This document shows positions 42,271 through 51,972 of a stretch of DNA of 64,000 bases, one piece after another. This DNA is from Polaromonas sp. OV174 (lineage in GTDB: Bacteria; Pseudomonadota; Gammaproteobacteria; Burkholderiales; Burkholderiaceae_C): positions 1-64,000 of the forward strand of contig NZ_FOKZ01000007.1 of assembly GCF_900112285.1 (NCBI RefSeq). The letters are read 5' to 3'. A program made the position numbers and the translations under genes. The stretch's first letter is position 1. Each line of letters begins with the position of its first letter. The notes under the pieces were generated by a model. That model did no database searches and had not been told where the DNA came from. It saw nothing but the letters and a program-made list of their open reading frames with translations.

Positions 42271-43163
42271 AAATAGTCAGTCAGTGGTTCGCCGAACTCC
42301 CCAGCCGGGCGGGTATCGCCTTTATGCAGGCCTTGGCCTTTTTGCCATTTTCCTGGATACGCGCCCTGGGCACGGCGCTGGGCTGGGCCTTGTACGCGCT
42401 GGTCGGCTCACGCCGGCGCGTGGTGCAGACCAATCTGGCCCTGTGTTTTCCCGAGCGCTCCGAGGCCGAGCGGCGCCGGCTGGCGCAACAGACCTTTGTC
42501 TATTTCGCCCAAGCCTGGCTGGACCGTGCCTGGCTGTGGCATGCACCGCAGGCCTGGGTGCAGCGGCGGGTGCGGCTGACCGGCGCGGTGCAGGAACTGG
42601 CGGGCAGCGAGGCGACGGTGGTTTTTTGCCCGCATTTTGTCGGTCTTGACGCGGCCTGGGCCGCCATCGCCCTGGCGGTGCCGCGTCAGTCGACCACCAT
42701 TTACACCGACCAGTCGAACAAGCTGGTGAACCAGTGGATTTTGCGTGGCCGCCAGCGCTTTGGCCATTTGCGCCTGTTTGGCCGTATCGATGGCGTCAAA
42801 CCCATAGTGAGCGCGCTGCGCGAGGGGCAGCCTCTGTATTTGTTGCCAGACATGGATTTTGGCCCCGACGACTCGGTGTTCGTGCCGTTTTACGGCCTGC
42901 CGACGGCGACCGTGCCTTCGCTGTCGCGCTTTGCCCGGCTGGGCCGGGCCAAGGTGGTGCCGCTGCTGCCGCGCATTACCGCCGGCGGTTATGAGATACA
43001 GGTCCTGCCGGCCTGGACCGACTTTCCGACCGACGACCTGGTGGCCGACACGGCGCTCATGAACGCCCGCCTGCAGGATTACATCGCCACCATGCCGGCC
43101 CAGTACTACTGGGTGCACAAGCGCTTCAAGACCCGGCCGGACGACATGCCGTCTATGTATTGA
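42267..43163 (+). CDS. LpxL/LpxM-family acyltransferase, second copy (TTG start)
   Basis: A 298-residue paralog of the preceding gene, 4-nt overlap (TTGA). I chose TTG 42267 because AAGGA lies 6 nt before it and the reading frame has no ATG until 42324, inside the first helix. The catalytic box is HFVGLD (PHFVGLDAAWAAI), and LPDMDFGPDDSVFVPFYG is the second motif. The rare start and tight overlap imply translation coupled to the first copy, so equal amounts of both acyltransferases. Confidence 0.87.
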   Translation: MKIVSQWFAELPSRAGIAFMQALAFLPFSWIRALGTALGWALYALVGSRRRVVQTNLALCFPERSEAERRRLAQQTFVYFAQAWLDRAWLWHAPQAWVQRRVRLTGAVQELAGSEATVVFCPHFVGLDAAWAAIALAVPRQSTTIYTDQSNKLVNQWILRGRQRFGHLRLFGRIDGVKPIVSALREGQPLYLLPDMDFGPDDSVFVPFYGLPTATVPSLSRFARLGRAKVVPLLPRITAGGYEIQVLPAWTDFPTDDLVADTALMNARLQDYIATMPAQYYWVHKRFKTRPDDMPSMY

Positions 43164-43189
43164 TCCCGCTTCTTAAGACTTTTAGGGAT

Positions 43190-43245
43190 TTTTTGCATAT
43201 GAGGCGGGCGCTGGCAGCTACTAAATTGATAGTAATGGCGTCGAG
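43190..43245. repeat. dispersed palindromic repeat between lpxL pair and engB
   Basis: GGCGCTGGCAGCTACTAAATTGATAGTAATGGCG contains the family core CTACTAAATTGATAGTA. Inverted GGCGCTGGC/GAGCGCC flanks are present. It lies between the convergent genes. Confidence 0.7.
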
Positions 43246-43262
43246 CGCCAGCCCGGACGGGC

Positions 43263-43976
43263 TCAGGCCGCGGCGTCGGGTGGGCTGTCTGACTCGGCTT
43301 TAGGCGCCTTGGCCGGTTTTTCCACCGGATGAGCCCAGTTCCACAGATGCTGGGCCACTTCTTCAACGCCGCGCCGTTTCAGCGAGGAAAACAGTTTGAC
43401 ATCGCCGCCGCCGGCTTGCAGCTTGACGATTTGCAGCGCCTTGGCGGCATCGGTCTTGTTGAGCTTGTCCGACTTGGTGAGTAGCACCAGAAACTTCAGG
43501 CCTTCTTCCACCCGCGGGCGGATCACGTCGAGCAGGATTTCATCCAGCTCGGTCAGGCCCAGGCGCGGATCGCACAGCAGCACCACGGCCTTGAGGTTGT
43601 CGCGCGTCTGCAGGTAGTTGCCCATCACCTGCTGCCAGCGGTATTTGGCTTCCTTGGGCACGGCGGCATAGCCATAGCCCGGCAAGTCGGTCAGAACGGC
43701 GTCGGTCACACCCTGTTTGCCGAGTGAAAACAGGTTGATGCTTTGGGTGCGGCCCGGTGTTTTCGAGGCAAAGGCCAGCCGGTGCTGCTGCGTTAGGGTG
43801 TTGATGCAGGTGGATTTGCCGGCGTTGGAACGGCCCACGAAAGCGATCTCTGGCACTTCCAGCCGTGGCAGGTGCTTGAGCTCGGGGGCGGTGGTCAGGA
43901 ATTTGGCCGTGTGCAGCCAGCCCATGGCAATTTTGGGATCGGGTGTGGAGGGAGCTAAAGCGGTGGATGCGGTCAT
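43263..43976 (-). CDS. engB: ribosome biogenesis GTPase YihA/EngB
   Basis: A 237-residue essential GTPase of the TRAFAC class needed for 50S assembly. G1 is GRSNAGKST, G3 is DLPGYG, G4 is TKSDK. I chose ATG 43976 (MTASTALAPS). The open frame runs further upstream to 44135, but that part is the leader, and family members begin with a short N-terminus before the G domain. The C-terminal Lys/Ala/Pro tail is variable. It is divergent from cytochrome c4. Confidence 0.95.
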   Translation of the reverse strand: MTASTALAPSTPDPKIAMGWLHTAKFLTTAPELKHLPRLEVPEIAFVGRSNAGKSTCINTLTQQHRLAFASKTPGRTQSINLFSLGKQGVTDAVLTDLPGYGYAAVPKEAKYRWQQVMGNYLQTRDNLKAVVLLCDPRLGLTELDEILLDVIRPRVEEGLKFLVLLTKSDKLNKTDAAKALQIVKLQAGGGDVKLFSSLKRRGVEEVAQHLWNWAHPVEKPAKAPKAESDSPPDAAA

Positions 43977-44167
43977 GATGGGCGGTCCCTGGAGGTCTGT
44001 GGCATGCGGGTGCACGCGGTGCGGGAAGGGGGCGGCTAGCGCCCGGTGCTGGTGTGGGCCATTGGCCGGCTGCCACGGCAAGCCCTCAATTATCGCAGGC
44101 TGTCTGCAAGCCATTGTAAAATCAGAAAGTTCCAAGTTTTGTGCGCCAACTAATTAAAAGCCCCGAT

Positions 44168-44803
44168 ATGAAGCTGTTCGCTACTTCCCTACTGGCCGCC
44201 ATGCTGGCCATGTCCACCATGTCGTCATTTGCCGCCGGTGAAGCCGCCCCGGCCAAAATCGCAAAGCCTGACCTGGTCAAGGGCGAGGCTCTGTTTGCAG
44301 CCAACTGCGCCAGCTGCCACGGCGCCGACAGCAATTCCACGACGCCGGCCTATCCCAAGCTGGCGCAGCAGCATCCCGAATACCTGCTCAAGCAATTACA
44401 GGAATTCAAATCCGGCAAGCGTAAAAACGCCATCATGCAAGGCTTTGCCGCGACGCTGTCCGATGACGACATGAAGAATGTGGCTTACTGGGCCAGCTCG
44501 AAAAAGGCCAAGGCCGGTTTTGCCAAGGACAAAGAACTGGTGGCACTCGGTGAGCGCATTTACCGCGGTGGCGTGATGGATCGCCAGATTGCTGCCTGCG
44601 CCAGCTGCCACAGCCCGAGCGGCAGCGGCATGCCTGTGCAGTATCCGCGCCTGAGCGGCCAGCACGCCGAATACACCGCCGCGCAGATCACCGCTTTCCG
44701 CGATGGCGGCCGCCAGAACAGCCTGCCCATGAGCCAGGTGGCAGCCAAGCTCAATGACCGTGAAATCCGGGCCGTGGCCGACTACATTGCCGGCTTGCGC
44801 TGA
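44168..44803 (+). CDS. diheme cytochrome c4
   Basis: A 211-residue exported protein. The signal peptide ends near SSFAAG (residue ~24). Two heme-attachment sites are present: CASCHG at residues 47-52 and CASCHS about residue 140, in two similar halves. C4 cytochromes pass electrons to cbb3 or aa3 oxidases. I chose ATG 44168 (MKLFATSLL) over the in-frame start at 44141. A terminator follows at 44890. The next gene starts the cytochrome c maturation pair, a natural functional neighbour. Confidence 0.92.
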   Translation: MKLFATSLLAAMLAMSTMSSFAAGEAAPAKIAKPDLVKGEALFAANCASCHGADSNSTTPAYPKLAQQHPEYLLKQLQEFKSGKRKNAIMQGFAATLSDDDMKNVAYWASSKKAKAGFAKDKELVALGERIYRGGVMDRQIAACASCHSPSGSGMPVQYPRLSGQHAEYTAAQITAFRDGGRQNSLPMSQVAAKLNDREIRAVADYIAGLR

Positions 44804-44889
44804 AGCACGGGGTTTGCCAGTGTGGCAAACCATTTTTTCGCGAAAATCATCTGCTGCATTGAACCCAAGCCTCTAAAAGCAATCACATC

Positions 44890-44925
44890 AAGGCGGGTCT
44901 TTCTGAAGAAAGCCCGCCTTTTTCT
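44890..44925 (+). terminator. intrinsic terminator after cytochrome c4
   Basis: AAGGCGGGTCTTTC-TGAA-GAAAGCCCGCCTT at 44890-44920, followed by TTTCTTTTTC. It ends the cytochrome c4 transcript. Confidence 0.88.
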
Positions 44926-44979
44926 TTTTCCCCCGACTTCTTTCAACCATCACCTGCGCCGCCGGGCCTGATTTCACGC

Positions 44980-47163
44980 ATGACAGTTTCCACCGAAGGT
45001 ATGAAAGTCAAATGGGGCTCCCGCGCCTTGCGGTCGTCCGTGGAGTTGCTGTCGTCGATGCGATTTGCCATTTCGCTGCTGACCGTCATCTGCATTGCCT
45101 CCATCATTGGGACGGTGCTCAAGCAGGCGGAGCCGCTGAGCAATTACGTCAACCAGTTCGGCCCCTTCTGGGCTCAGGTGTTTGGCCTGGTGAGCTTGAA
45201 CACGGTCTACAGTGCCTGGTGGTTTTTGCTGATCCTGGCCTTTTTGGTCATCTCCACCTCTTTGTGCATTGCGCGCAACACGCCCAAAATTCTGGCCGAC
45301 TTGAACCATCTCAAGGAAGATGTTCGCGAGCAAAGTCTGAAGGCCTTTGGCCACCGTGCGCAGGCTGAGCTGGCCGAGTCACCCGAAGTGGCGGCCCAGC
45401 GCATTGGCCAAACCCTGGTGCAAAGCGGCTGGAAGGTCAAACTGCAGCAAAGAAACGCCGGCTGGATGGTGGCGGCTAAAAAAGGCGCGGCCAACAAGCT
45501 GGGCTATATTGCCGCGCACAGTGCGATTGTGCTGGTCTGCATAGGCGGCTTGCTCGATGGCGACATGATGGTGCGGGCGCAGATGTGGTTGGGTGGCAAG
45601 TCCATTTACACCGGCGGCGGCCTGATTGCCGATGTGCCAGCGGCGCACCGGCTGAGCGAGCGTAACCCGACGTTTCGTGCCAACCTCATGGTGTCTGAAG
45701 GCACACAGTCCAGCACGGCCATCTTGAACCAGCCCGGTGGTGTGCTGTTGCAGGAGCTGCCGTTCTCGGTGGAGCTGAAGAAATTCATTGTCGAGTATTA
45801 CTCCACCGGCATGCCCAAGCTCTTTGCCAGCGACATCATCATCCATGACAAGGAAACCGGCAGCAAGACACCGGCACGGGTGGAGGTCAATCATCCGGCC
45901 AATTACAAGGGCGTGGAGATTTATCAATCCAGCTTTGACGACGGCGGCTCCAGCGTCACGCTCAAGGCAGTGCCCATGGCGGCCGCCGTCAAGCCCTTTG
46001 AAATCCAGGGCACGATTGGCGGCAGCAGCAGCCTGAGCAACGGCCAGGGCGAGGGGGCAGAAAAACTCACGCTGGAATACACCGCGCTGCGCATCATCAA
46101 CGTTGAAAACTTTGCCGACGGCAGCACCATGGGCGGCGCTTCCGGAACCGATGTGCGCAAGGTGGATCTGCACAAGGCCATTGAAACGCGGCTGGGCGCC
46201 GCCAACAAGACCGTGACGCAGAAAGAGCTGCGCAACGTCGGCCCCAGCGTGAGCTACAAGCTGCGCGATGCGGCCGGTCAGGCCCGCGAATTCAACAACT
46301 ACATGCTGCCGGTCAAGATGGATAGCAACCCGGACAGTCCATCCATGTTTCTGATGGGCGTGCGCGAAAATCTGGCTGCTAGTTTCCAGTATTTGCGTAT
46401 TCCAGCCGATGCCGAGGGCAGCATGGAGACCTTTTTGCGGCTGCGCGCCGCGCTGGCCAATCCGGCGCAGCGTGAGTTGGCGGTCAAGCGCTATGCCGCC
46501 CTGGTGATAGGCTCGGAGCGTCCGGAGTTGGCCCAGCAACTGGTGGCCTCGGCATCGCGAGCGCTCACCCTGTTCGCCGGTTCCGAGTCAGGCCCGGATG
46601 GGATGACCGGCGACAAGCTCAAGCCGGTGGCGGGTTTGCAAGCCATTTCCGATTTCATGGAAGCCAATGTGCCCGAGGCCGAGCGCAACCGTGCCGGCGA
46701 GGTGCTGGTCCGCATCCTTAACGGCGTGCTGTTTGAGCTGACCCAAATGACGCGTGAGCAAGCCGGCCTCAAGCCGCTGGCGCAGGACGAAAAGACCCTG
46801 GCCTTCATGTCGCAAATGGTGCTCAGCCTGTCGGACGCACCGCACTACCCGGCGCCCATGGCGTTTGAGCTGAAGGACTTCACACAGGTGCAGGCCAGCG
46901 TGTTCCAGGTGGCGCGCGCGCCCGGCAAAAACATTGTGTATCTGGGCTGCCTCTTCCTGATTGTGGGGATATTCGCCATGCTTTATGTGCGCGAGCGGCG
47001 CATCTGGGTCTGGCTGGCGCCGGCTACCAGCGACGCCGGGCATTCAGTGCCAGAATCTGGAAAAAGCCAGGCCACCATGGCCTTGTCCACCAACCGTAAA
47101 ACCATGGATGGTGACAAGGAGTTTGAGATGTTGAAAACGAAACTGTTGCAGGCAACCCTATGA
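44980..47163 (+). CDS. resB: cytochrome c biogenesis protein ResB/Ccs1
   Basis: A 727-residue membrane protein of the system II cytochrome c synthase. N-terminal helices (RFAISLLTVICIASIIGTVL; WWFLLILAFLVISTSLCIA) are followed by a large periplasmic domain and a C-terminal helix (IVYLGCLFLIVGIFAMLYV) before RERRIWVWL. ATG 44980 is chosen; a later ATG at 45001 (MKVKWGSRALR) is also possible. Its stop overlaps ccsA by 4 nt (ATGA), giving a coupled pair. Confidence 0.93.
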   Translation: MTVSTEGMKVKWGSRALRSSVELLSSMRFAISLLTVICIASIIGTVLKQAEPLSNYVNQFGPFWAQVFGLVSLNTVYSAWWFLLILAFLVISTSLCIARNTPKILADLNHLKEDVREQSLKAFGHRAQAELAESPEVAAQRIGQTLVQSGWKVKLQQRNAGWMVAAKKGAANKLGYIAAHSAIVLVCIGGLLDGDMMVRAQMWLGGKSIYTGGGLIADVPAAHRLSERNPTFRANLMVSEGTQSSTAILNQPGGVLLQELPFSVELKKFIVEYYSTGMPKLFASDIIIHDKETGSKTPARVEVNHPANYKGVEIYQSSFDDGGSSVTLKAVPMAAAVKPFEIQGTIGGSSSLSNGQGEGAEKLTLEYTALRIINVENFADGSTMGGASGTDVRKVDLHKAIETRLGAANKTVTQKELRNVGPSVSYKLRDAAGQAREFNNYMLPVKMDSNPDSPSMFLMGVRENLAASFQYLRIPADAEGSMETFLRLRAALANPAQRELAVKRYAALVIGSERPELAQQLVASASRALTLFAGSESGPDGMTGDKLKPVAGLQAISDFMEANVPEAERNRAGEVLVRILNGVLFELTQMTREQAGLKPLAQDEKTLAFMSQMVLSLSDAPHYPAPMAFELKDFTQVQASVFQVARAPGKNIVYLGCLFLIVGIFAMLYVRERRIWVWLAPATSDAGHSVPESGKSQATMALSTNRKTMDGDKEFEMLKTKLLQATL

Positions 47164-48524
47164 CGACCAACACCACCACCCTGACGGCTGGGCGTGACAC
47201 CACCCTGAGCCTGAATGAAGGCTATTTCGCCAAACGTAATGCGCTGGACTGGGTGTTTGCCGCTCTGGTCGCCGGGGGCTTTTTGTATGCCTTTGCGCGC
47301 TACAGCGCTTACATGGATGTGTATGAAAAAGGCATCTTGCTGAGCGCCATTCCGGCCACCATCGCGATGGGCTGGTTTTGGAGGCCTTTGCGCGTGCTGA
47401 TGATGGCGGTCGCCGCTTTTGCCCTGCTTGGCATCAACTCCTACCAGGTCGATGGCGTTGGCAATCTGGCGCGGGCCGAGCAGTTGTTCTGGCTCAAATA
47501 TTTTCTCTCCAGCCAGTCGGCCATTTTGTGGATGAGCATGCTCTTTTTCATGAGCACCATTTTTTACTGGCTGGGCATGTTCGCCAAAGGCCAGAGCGAA
47601 ACGCTGGAATCGCTGGGCTCCAAAATTGCCTGGGTGGCGGTGGGCATGGCGCTGATAGGCACGCTGGTGCGCTGGTATGAAAGCTATCTGATAGGCGCCG
47701 ATGTCGGTCATATCCCGGTCAGTAACCTGTATGAAGTATTTGTGCTGTTTTGTTGGATGACGGCGGCCTTTTATCTGTACTTTGAAGCGCAGTACAAGAC
47801 GCGTGCGTTGGGCGCCTTCGTCATGCTGGTGGTGAGTGCTGCGGTTGGATTCCTGCTTTGGTACACCGTGATACGCGAAGCCCACGAAATTCAGCCGCTG
47901 GTGCCGGCGCTCAAGAGCTGGTGGATGAAGCTGCATGTGCCGGCCAATTTCATTGGCTACGGCATGTTCGCGCTGGCCTCCATGGTGTCGCTGGCTTATC
48001 TGGTCAAGCAGCAGGCCAGCGAAACCCGCTGGTACAAGCTCACTCCTTTGTGGATGCTGGGCGTGGTGCTGTGTTTTGTGCCGATTGTGTTTCGCAGCAA
48101 ATCACCGGTTGAAACTGGCGGCAGCAATTATTGGCTGGGCTATTTGCTGGTGTCTGGCCTGATTGCCGCCGGCATTTTGCTGGGCCGCAAGCGCATCGCT
48201 GCTCGCCTGCCCAGCTTTGAAGTGCTGGACGATGTGATGTACAAGGCGATTGCCGTTGGTTTTGCCTTCTTCACCATTGCCACCGTGCTGGGCGCGCTCT
48301 GGGCGGCCGAGGCCTGGGGTGGCTACTGGAGCTGGGACCCCAAGGAAACCTGGGCGCTGATCGTCTGGCTCAATTACGCTGCCTGGCTGCACATGCGGCT
48401 CATGAAGGGTTTGCGCGGCACCGTTGCCGCCTGGTGGGCTTTGGTGGGCGTGGGCGTGACCAGTTTTGCTTTTCTGGGCGTCAATATGTTTCTCTCGGGC
48501 CTGCATAGCTACGGAACCTTATAG
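47160..48524 (+). CDS. ccsA: cytochrome c biogenesis protein CcsA (ResC)
   Basis: A 454-residue membrane protein, the heme-handling partner of ResB. The diagnostic tryptophan-rich WWD domain is WGGYWSWDPKETWALIVWLN (about residues 384-403), preceded and followed by membrane helices and conserved His residues. ATG 47160 overlaps the resB stop by 4 nt. Together the two deliver and attach heme to apocytochromes such as the c4 upstream. Confidence 0.94.
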   Translation: MTTNTTTLTAGRDTTLSLNEGYFAKRNALDWVFAALVAGGFLYAFARYSAYMDVYEKGILLSAIPATIAMGWFWRPLRVLMMAVAAFALLGINSYQVDGVGNLARAEQLFWLKYFLSSQSAILWMSMLFFMSTIFYWLGMFAKGQSETLESLGSKIAWVAVGMALIGTLVRWYESYLIGADVGHIPVSNLYEVFVLFCWMTAAFYLYFEAQYKTRALGAFVMLVVSAAVGFLLWYTVIREAHEIQPLVPALKSWWMKLHVPANFIGYGMFALASMVSLAYLVKQQASETRWYKLTPLWMLGVVLCFVPIVFRSKSPVETGGSNYWLGYLLVSGLIAAGILLGRKRIAARLPSFEVLDDVMYKAIAVGFAFFTIATVLGALWAAEAWGGYWSWDPKETWALIVWLNYAAWLHMRLMKGLRGTVAAWWALVGVGVTSFAFLGVNMFLSGLHSYGTL

Positions 48525-48609
48525 CCGCGCACGGGATCCTTGTCATTGAATCTGTGTAAGAAAAGACGGCGTAGCCAGACTAAGTAATTAGCAAGTTTCA
48601 AGGATCACC

Positions 48610-49608
48610 ATGCTCATCAAGACCCATGCACGCGGCTTCGACCATTTGGTTCCGAGCGAGATCACCTCGCAAGGCATTTATCAAGATCGCCGTGAGCTGA
48701 TCAAGCTGATGGCCACGGGCGCTGCCGGCGTGGCGCTGGCCGGTTGGGCCGGGCGCCAGGCGCTGGCACAGACGGTGTCCAAGCTGGGCAAGCTGGCGCC
48801 ATTGGCCGGCGGCAAGTCGGCGGTGGCCGGTGCGGTGACTATGGAAAAGATCACCGACTACAAGGACGCCACCAGCTACAACAACTTCTACGAATTCGGC
48901 ACGGACAAGGCTGACCCGGCCAAGAATGCCCACACGCTGGTGACCAAGCCCTGGTCGGTAGCGATAGAAGGCCTGGTCAAGCAGCCCAGAAGTTATACGC
49001 TGGAAGAGCTGCTCAAGCTCAGCCCGCAGGAGGAGCGCATTTACCGCCTGCGCTGCGTTGAAGGCTGGTCCATGGTGATCCCCTGGGTGGGTTACTCGCT
49101 GTCCGAGCTGATCAAGAAAGTCGAACCCCTGGGCAGTGCCAAATACGTCGAGTTTGTGACCCAGGCCGATCCCAAGACCATGCCTTTTGTGGGCTCGCGC
49201 GTGCTCGACTGGCCTTATGTCGAAGCCCTGCGCATGGACGAAGCCATGCATCCGCTGGCCTTGCTGAGCTTTGGCATGTATGGCGAGGTCTTGCCGAATC
49301 AAAATGGCGCGCCTGTGCGCATGGTTCTGCCCTGGAAATACGGTTTTAAAAGCGGCAAGAGCATCGTCAAGATTCGCTTCACCGACAAGGAGCCCAAGAC
49401 CGCCTGGAACAAGGCCGCGGCCAATGAATACGGCTTCTATTCGAATGTGAACCCGAATGTGGACCACCCGCGCTGGAGCCAGGCCACCGAGCGACGCATT
49501 GGCGAAGATGGGCTGTTTGCGAAAAAGCGCAAGACGCTGATGTTCAACGGCTACGAAGCGCAAGTCGGCCAGTTGTACGCCGGCATGGATCTCAAGAAGA
49601 ACTTCTGA
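48610..49608 (+). CDS. msrP: protein-methionine-sulfoxide reductase catalytic subunit MsrP
   Basis: A 332-residue periplasmic molybdoenzyme that repairs methionine sulfoxide in envelope proteins. A Tat signal is present: [20 protein letters not shown], with cleavage near QALAQ (about residue 56). The Mo-ligating Cys lies in [23 protein letters not shown] lies before ATG 48610. It is followed by msrQ with the start inside its stop codon region (TGATG). Confidence 0.95.
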   Translation: MLIKTHARGFDHLVPSEITSQGIYQDRRELIKLMATGAAGVALAGWAGRQALAQTVSKLGKLAPLAGGKSAVAGAVTMEKITDYKDATSYNNFYEFGTDKADPAKNAHTLVTKPWSVAIEGLVKQPRSYTLEELLKLSPQEERIYRLRCVEGWSMVIPWVGYSLSELIKKVEPLGSAKYVEFVTQADPKTMPFVGSRVLDWPYVEALRMDEAMHPLALLSFGMYGEVLPNQNGAPVRMVLPWKYGFKSGKSIVKIRFTDKEPKTAWNKAAANEYGFYSNVNPNVDHPRWSQATERRIGEDGLFAKKRKTLMFNGYEAQVGQLYAGMDLKKNF

Positions 49609-50258
49609 TGATGTCCCGGCAAAAGCTCTTGCTGCATCCGGCGGCAAAGCCTGTGCTCTTCACGCTGTGCCTGCTGCCATTCGTTTGGCTGTTTTTCCGG
49701 ACCTTTGCCAATCAGCTGGGCGCCAATCCGGCCGAAGCGCTGATTCGCGCCACCGGCGACTGGACGCTGCGCTTTCTTTGCATTGTGCTGACGGTGACGC
49801 CATTGCGGGTGATCTCGGGCACGCCTGCGCTGGCGCGCTTTCGCCGCATGCTGGGCCTGTTTACCTATTTCTATGTGCTGCTGCATCTGTTGAGCTACAG
49901 CTGGTTCGACATGGGTTTTGAGCTGTCCGATATCGCCAAGGACATTGCCAAGCGGCCCTTCATCTTGGTGGGCTTCAGCGCCTTTTTGCTGCTGACGCCG
50001 CTGGCGGCCACGTCGTTCAATGCCGCCATCAAGGCCCTGGGCGCCAAGCGCTGGCAGTGGCTGCACAAGCTGGTTTACCTGATTGCCGGTCTGGCGCTGC
50101 TGCACTTCTTCTGGATGCGGGCCGGCAAGAACAATTTCACCGAGGTGTTTGTCTACGCCGGCATCATTGCCGCCCTGCTGGCTTGGCGCTTGCTTCAGTT
50201 TTTAAGGAAAAAGAGGCTGCAGCGCCCACCCAATATGCGCAAGCCGCTATCTATTTGA
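49608..50258 (+). CDS. msrQ: heme-binding membrane subunit MsrQ
   Basis: A 216-residue membrane cytochrome b that passes quinol electrons to MsrP. It has about six helices; His residues in FTYFYVLLHLLSYSW and WLHKLVYLIAGLALLHFFW are the likely heme ligands. ATG 49608 overlaps the msrP stop (TGATG). The last codons, RKPLSI-stop, run into a partial dispersed repeat (50243-50272). Confidence 0.94.
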   Translation: MMSRQKLLLHPAAKPVLFTLCLLPFVWLFFRTFANQLGANPAEALIRATGDWTLRFLCIVLTVTPLRVISGTPALARFRRMLGLFTYFYVLLHLLSYSWFDMGFELSDIAKDIAKRPFILVGFSAFLLLTPLAATSFNAAIKALGAKRWQWLHKLVYLIAGLALLHFFWMRAGKNNFTEVFVYAGIIAALLAWRLLQFLRKKRLQRPPNMRKPLSI

Positions 50259-50272
50259 TAGTATTTTGATTG
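50243..50272. repeat. partial dispersed repeat at msrQ 3' end
   Basis: CCGCTATCTATTTGATAGTA is the core of the dispersed palindromic family. It supplies the last codons and stop of msrQ. The GC-rich half of the element is missing. Confidence 0.55.
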
Positions 50273-50276
50273 AACG

Positions 50277-50303
50277 AGGCACGCCAGTCAGCGTGCCTTT
50301 TTT
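50277..50303 (+). terminator. intrinsic terminator after msrQ
   Basis: AGGCACGC-CAGTCA-GCGTGCCT followed by TTTTTG at 50277-50303. On the minus strand the T-run is weak, so it mainly serves the msrPQ transcript. Confidence 0.85.
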
Positions 50304-50319
50304 GTGCCTTGGCCGTGCT

Positions 50320-51606
50320 TCAAACTGCTGGCAGCTGTTCCTGGCGAATCTGGTCTTGCAGGGTTTCGCGCCGGCGAATCAAGTGGGCTTTGTCGCCATC
50401 GACCAGGACCTCGGCGGCCCGACCGCGGCTGTTGTAGTTGCTGGACATGCTCATGCAATAAGCCCCCGCCGACAGCACCGCCAACTGGTCGCCGGCCGCC
50501 ACGCTCAAGTCGCGGTCGCGGCCAATCCAGTCACCGCTTTCGCACACCGGTCCGACCACGTCATAGGTGCTTGCCGTGGCAACTGCGGCCGCCTGAGTCA
50601 GCGGCACGATGGCGTGAAAAGCCTGGTACATGGCCGGGCGCGGCAAGTCGTTCATGGCGGCATCGATGATGCAGAAATTCTTCTGCTCGCCGGGCTTCAC
50701 ATAAAGCACCTCGGTCAGGCAAACGCCGGCATTGCCGACCAGGGAGCGGCCCGGCTCTATCATCAGTTTTTTAGCGCCATAGCCGCGCGCATCCAGTTTG
50801 GCCAGCAGCAGCTGCCATAGTGCGTCGGCTTCGGGCGGGGCATCGTTGTTGTAGTTGATGCCCAGGCCGCCGCCGAAATCAATGTGCTCCAGCGCAATGC
50901 CGGCGGCTTCTATGGCATCGACCAGATCCAGCACCCTATCCATGGCATCCAGATAGGGCGTGGTGTCGGTAATTTGCGAGCCGATGTGGCAGTCGATGCC
51001 GACAACCTGCAGGCCTTTGAGTGATGCCGCATGCTGGTAGATGCGCAGGGCGTCTTCATGAGCCACGCCGAATTTATTGCCCTTCAGGCCGGTGGAGATA
51101 TAGGGGTGGGTCTTGGGGTCGACATTGGGATTGACGCGTATGCTGACAGGGGCGCGCAGCTTCATGCTCAGCGCGACATCGGACAGCACATCGAGCTCTG
51201 CTTCGCTCTCGACATTGAAGCAGCCAATGCCGGCGAGCAGCGCCTGGCGCATTTCGGCGCGGGTCTTGCCGACGCCGGAAAAGATCACCTTGCCGGCCTC
51301 GCCGCCGGCCGCCAGTACCCGCTCGAGTTCGCCACCCGAGACAATGTCAAAGCCGCAACCGGCCTGGGCAAACACCTGCAGCACGCCCAGCGAAGAGTTG
51401 GCCTTCATGGCATAGCAAATCTGTGCCTGGCGCCCGGCGAAGCCGCGCTGGTAGGCGGCCAGGGCCGACAGCATGGCGGCCTTGGAGTAGACAAACAGGG
51501 GCGTGCCGTGGATGCTGGCCAGCTCACTCAGGCGCAGGCCTTCGGCAAACAAGTCCTTGTCGCGGTAGGCAAAATGGGGGTGACCGGGAAGGGTGTGTGT
51601 TGTCAT
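50320..51606 (-). CDS. lysA: diaminopimelate decarboxylase
   Basis: A 428-residue PLP enzyme that makes lysine from meso-diaminopimelate. The PLP Lys is in ICYAMKANSSLGVLQ (about residue 63), the glycine-rich phosphate loop is HIDFGGGLGI, and the substrate loop LIEPGRSLVGNAG and CESGDWIGRDR follow. I chose ATG 51606 (MTTHTLPGHP); the open frame extends upstream to 51660. It lies downstream of lptM on the same strand. Confidence 0.96.
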   Translation of the reverse strand: MTTHTLPGHPHFAYRDKDLFAEGLRLSELASIHGTPLFVYSKAAMLSALAAYQRGFAGRQAQICYAMKANSSLGVLQVFAQAGCGFDIVSGGELERVLAAGGEAGKVIFSGVGKTRAEMRQALLAGIGCFNVESEAELDVLSDVALSMKLRAPVSIRVNPNVDPKTHPYISTGLKGNKFGVAHEDALRIYQHAASLKGLQVVGIDCHIGSQITDTTPYLDAMDRVLDLVDAIEAAGIALEHIDFGGGLGINYNNDAPPEADALWQLLLAKLDARGYGAKKLMIEPGRSLVGNAGVCLTEVLYVKPGEQKNFCIIDAAMNDLPRPAMYQAFHAIVPLTQAAAVATASTYDVVGPVCESGDWIGRDRDLSVAAGDQLAVLSAGAYCMSMSSNYNSRGRAAEVLVDGDKAHLIRRRETLQDQIRQEQLPAV

Positions 51607-51744
51607 GGGTAGAAGGCTGTGGTGAAGACGGTCTGGGTGAGAGTTATTGATCTTATGCAAGACCGGGTCGGCAGGCCATGGCTGATGAGCGTTGGCGAGC
51701 GACCAAAACCTTCAGATGCAAATTTCAAGGGGCCGGCGAGGCCT

Positions 51745-51960
51745 TCATGGCGTGGCCGAGGCCGGCGCTAGCGGTGCGGGAGCGGCCGAGTTGGGCTGCG
51801 CTGGGATCGCTGGCGCCGCCAGTTTGGGCGGCTGCGGGAGGAATAGCGGGCCTTTCTGGCCGCAGCCGGCCAGCGCAGCCGTACCAAGCACGAGGGCAAC
51901 AAGACCATGCTTGGCAAGAAAAATGCGAAGCCGACCTAAAATTTGAACTGAAAAAACCAT
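51745..51960 (-). CDS. lptM: LPS-assembly lipoprotein LptM (YifL-type)
   Basis: A 71-residue lipoprotein: a hydrophobic leader, then lipobox LAGC and the family block [10 protein letters not shown], and a Pro/Ala-rich tail. LptM stabilises the LptD/LptE translocon. ATG 51960 lies only 12 bp from the divergent cyaY start at 51973, so each promoter must sit partly in the other gene. It is followed by lysA, a usual order. Confidence 0.93.
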   Translation of the reverse strand: MVFSVQILGRLRIFLAKHGLVALVLGTAALAGCGQKGPLFLPQPPKLAAPAIPAQPNSAAPAPLAPASATP

Positions 51961-51972
51961 AACAGGATTGTA

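Noticed and set aside
46366..46400. Repeat-like AAAATCTGGCTGCTAG in resB
   Set aside because: Only the first block matches; spacing of the remaining blocks is wrong.
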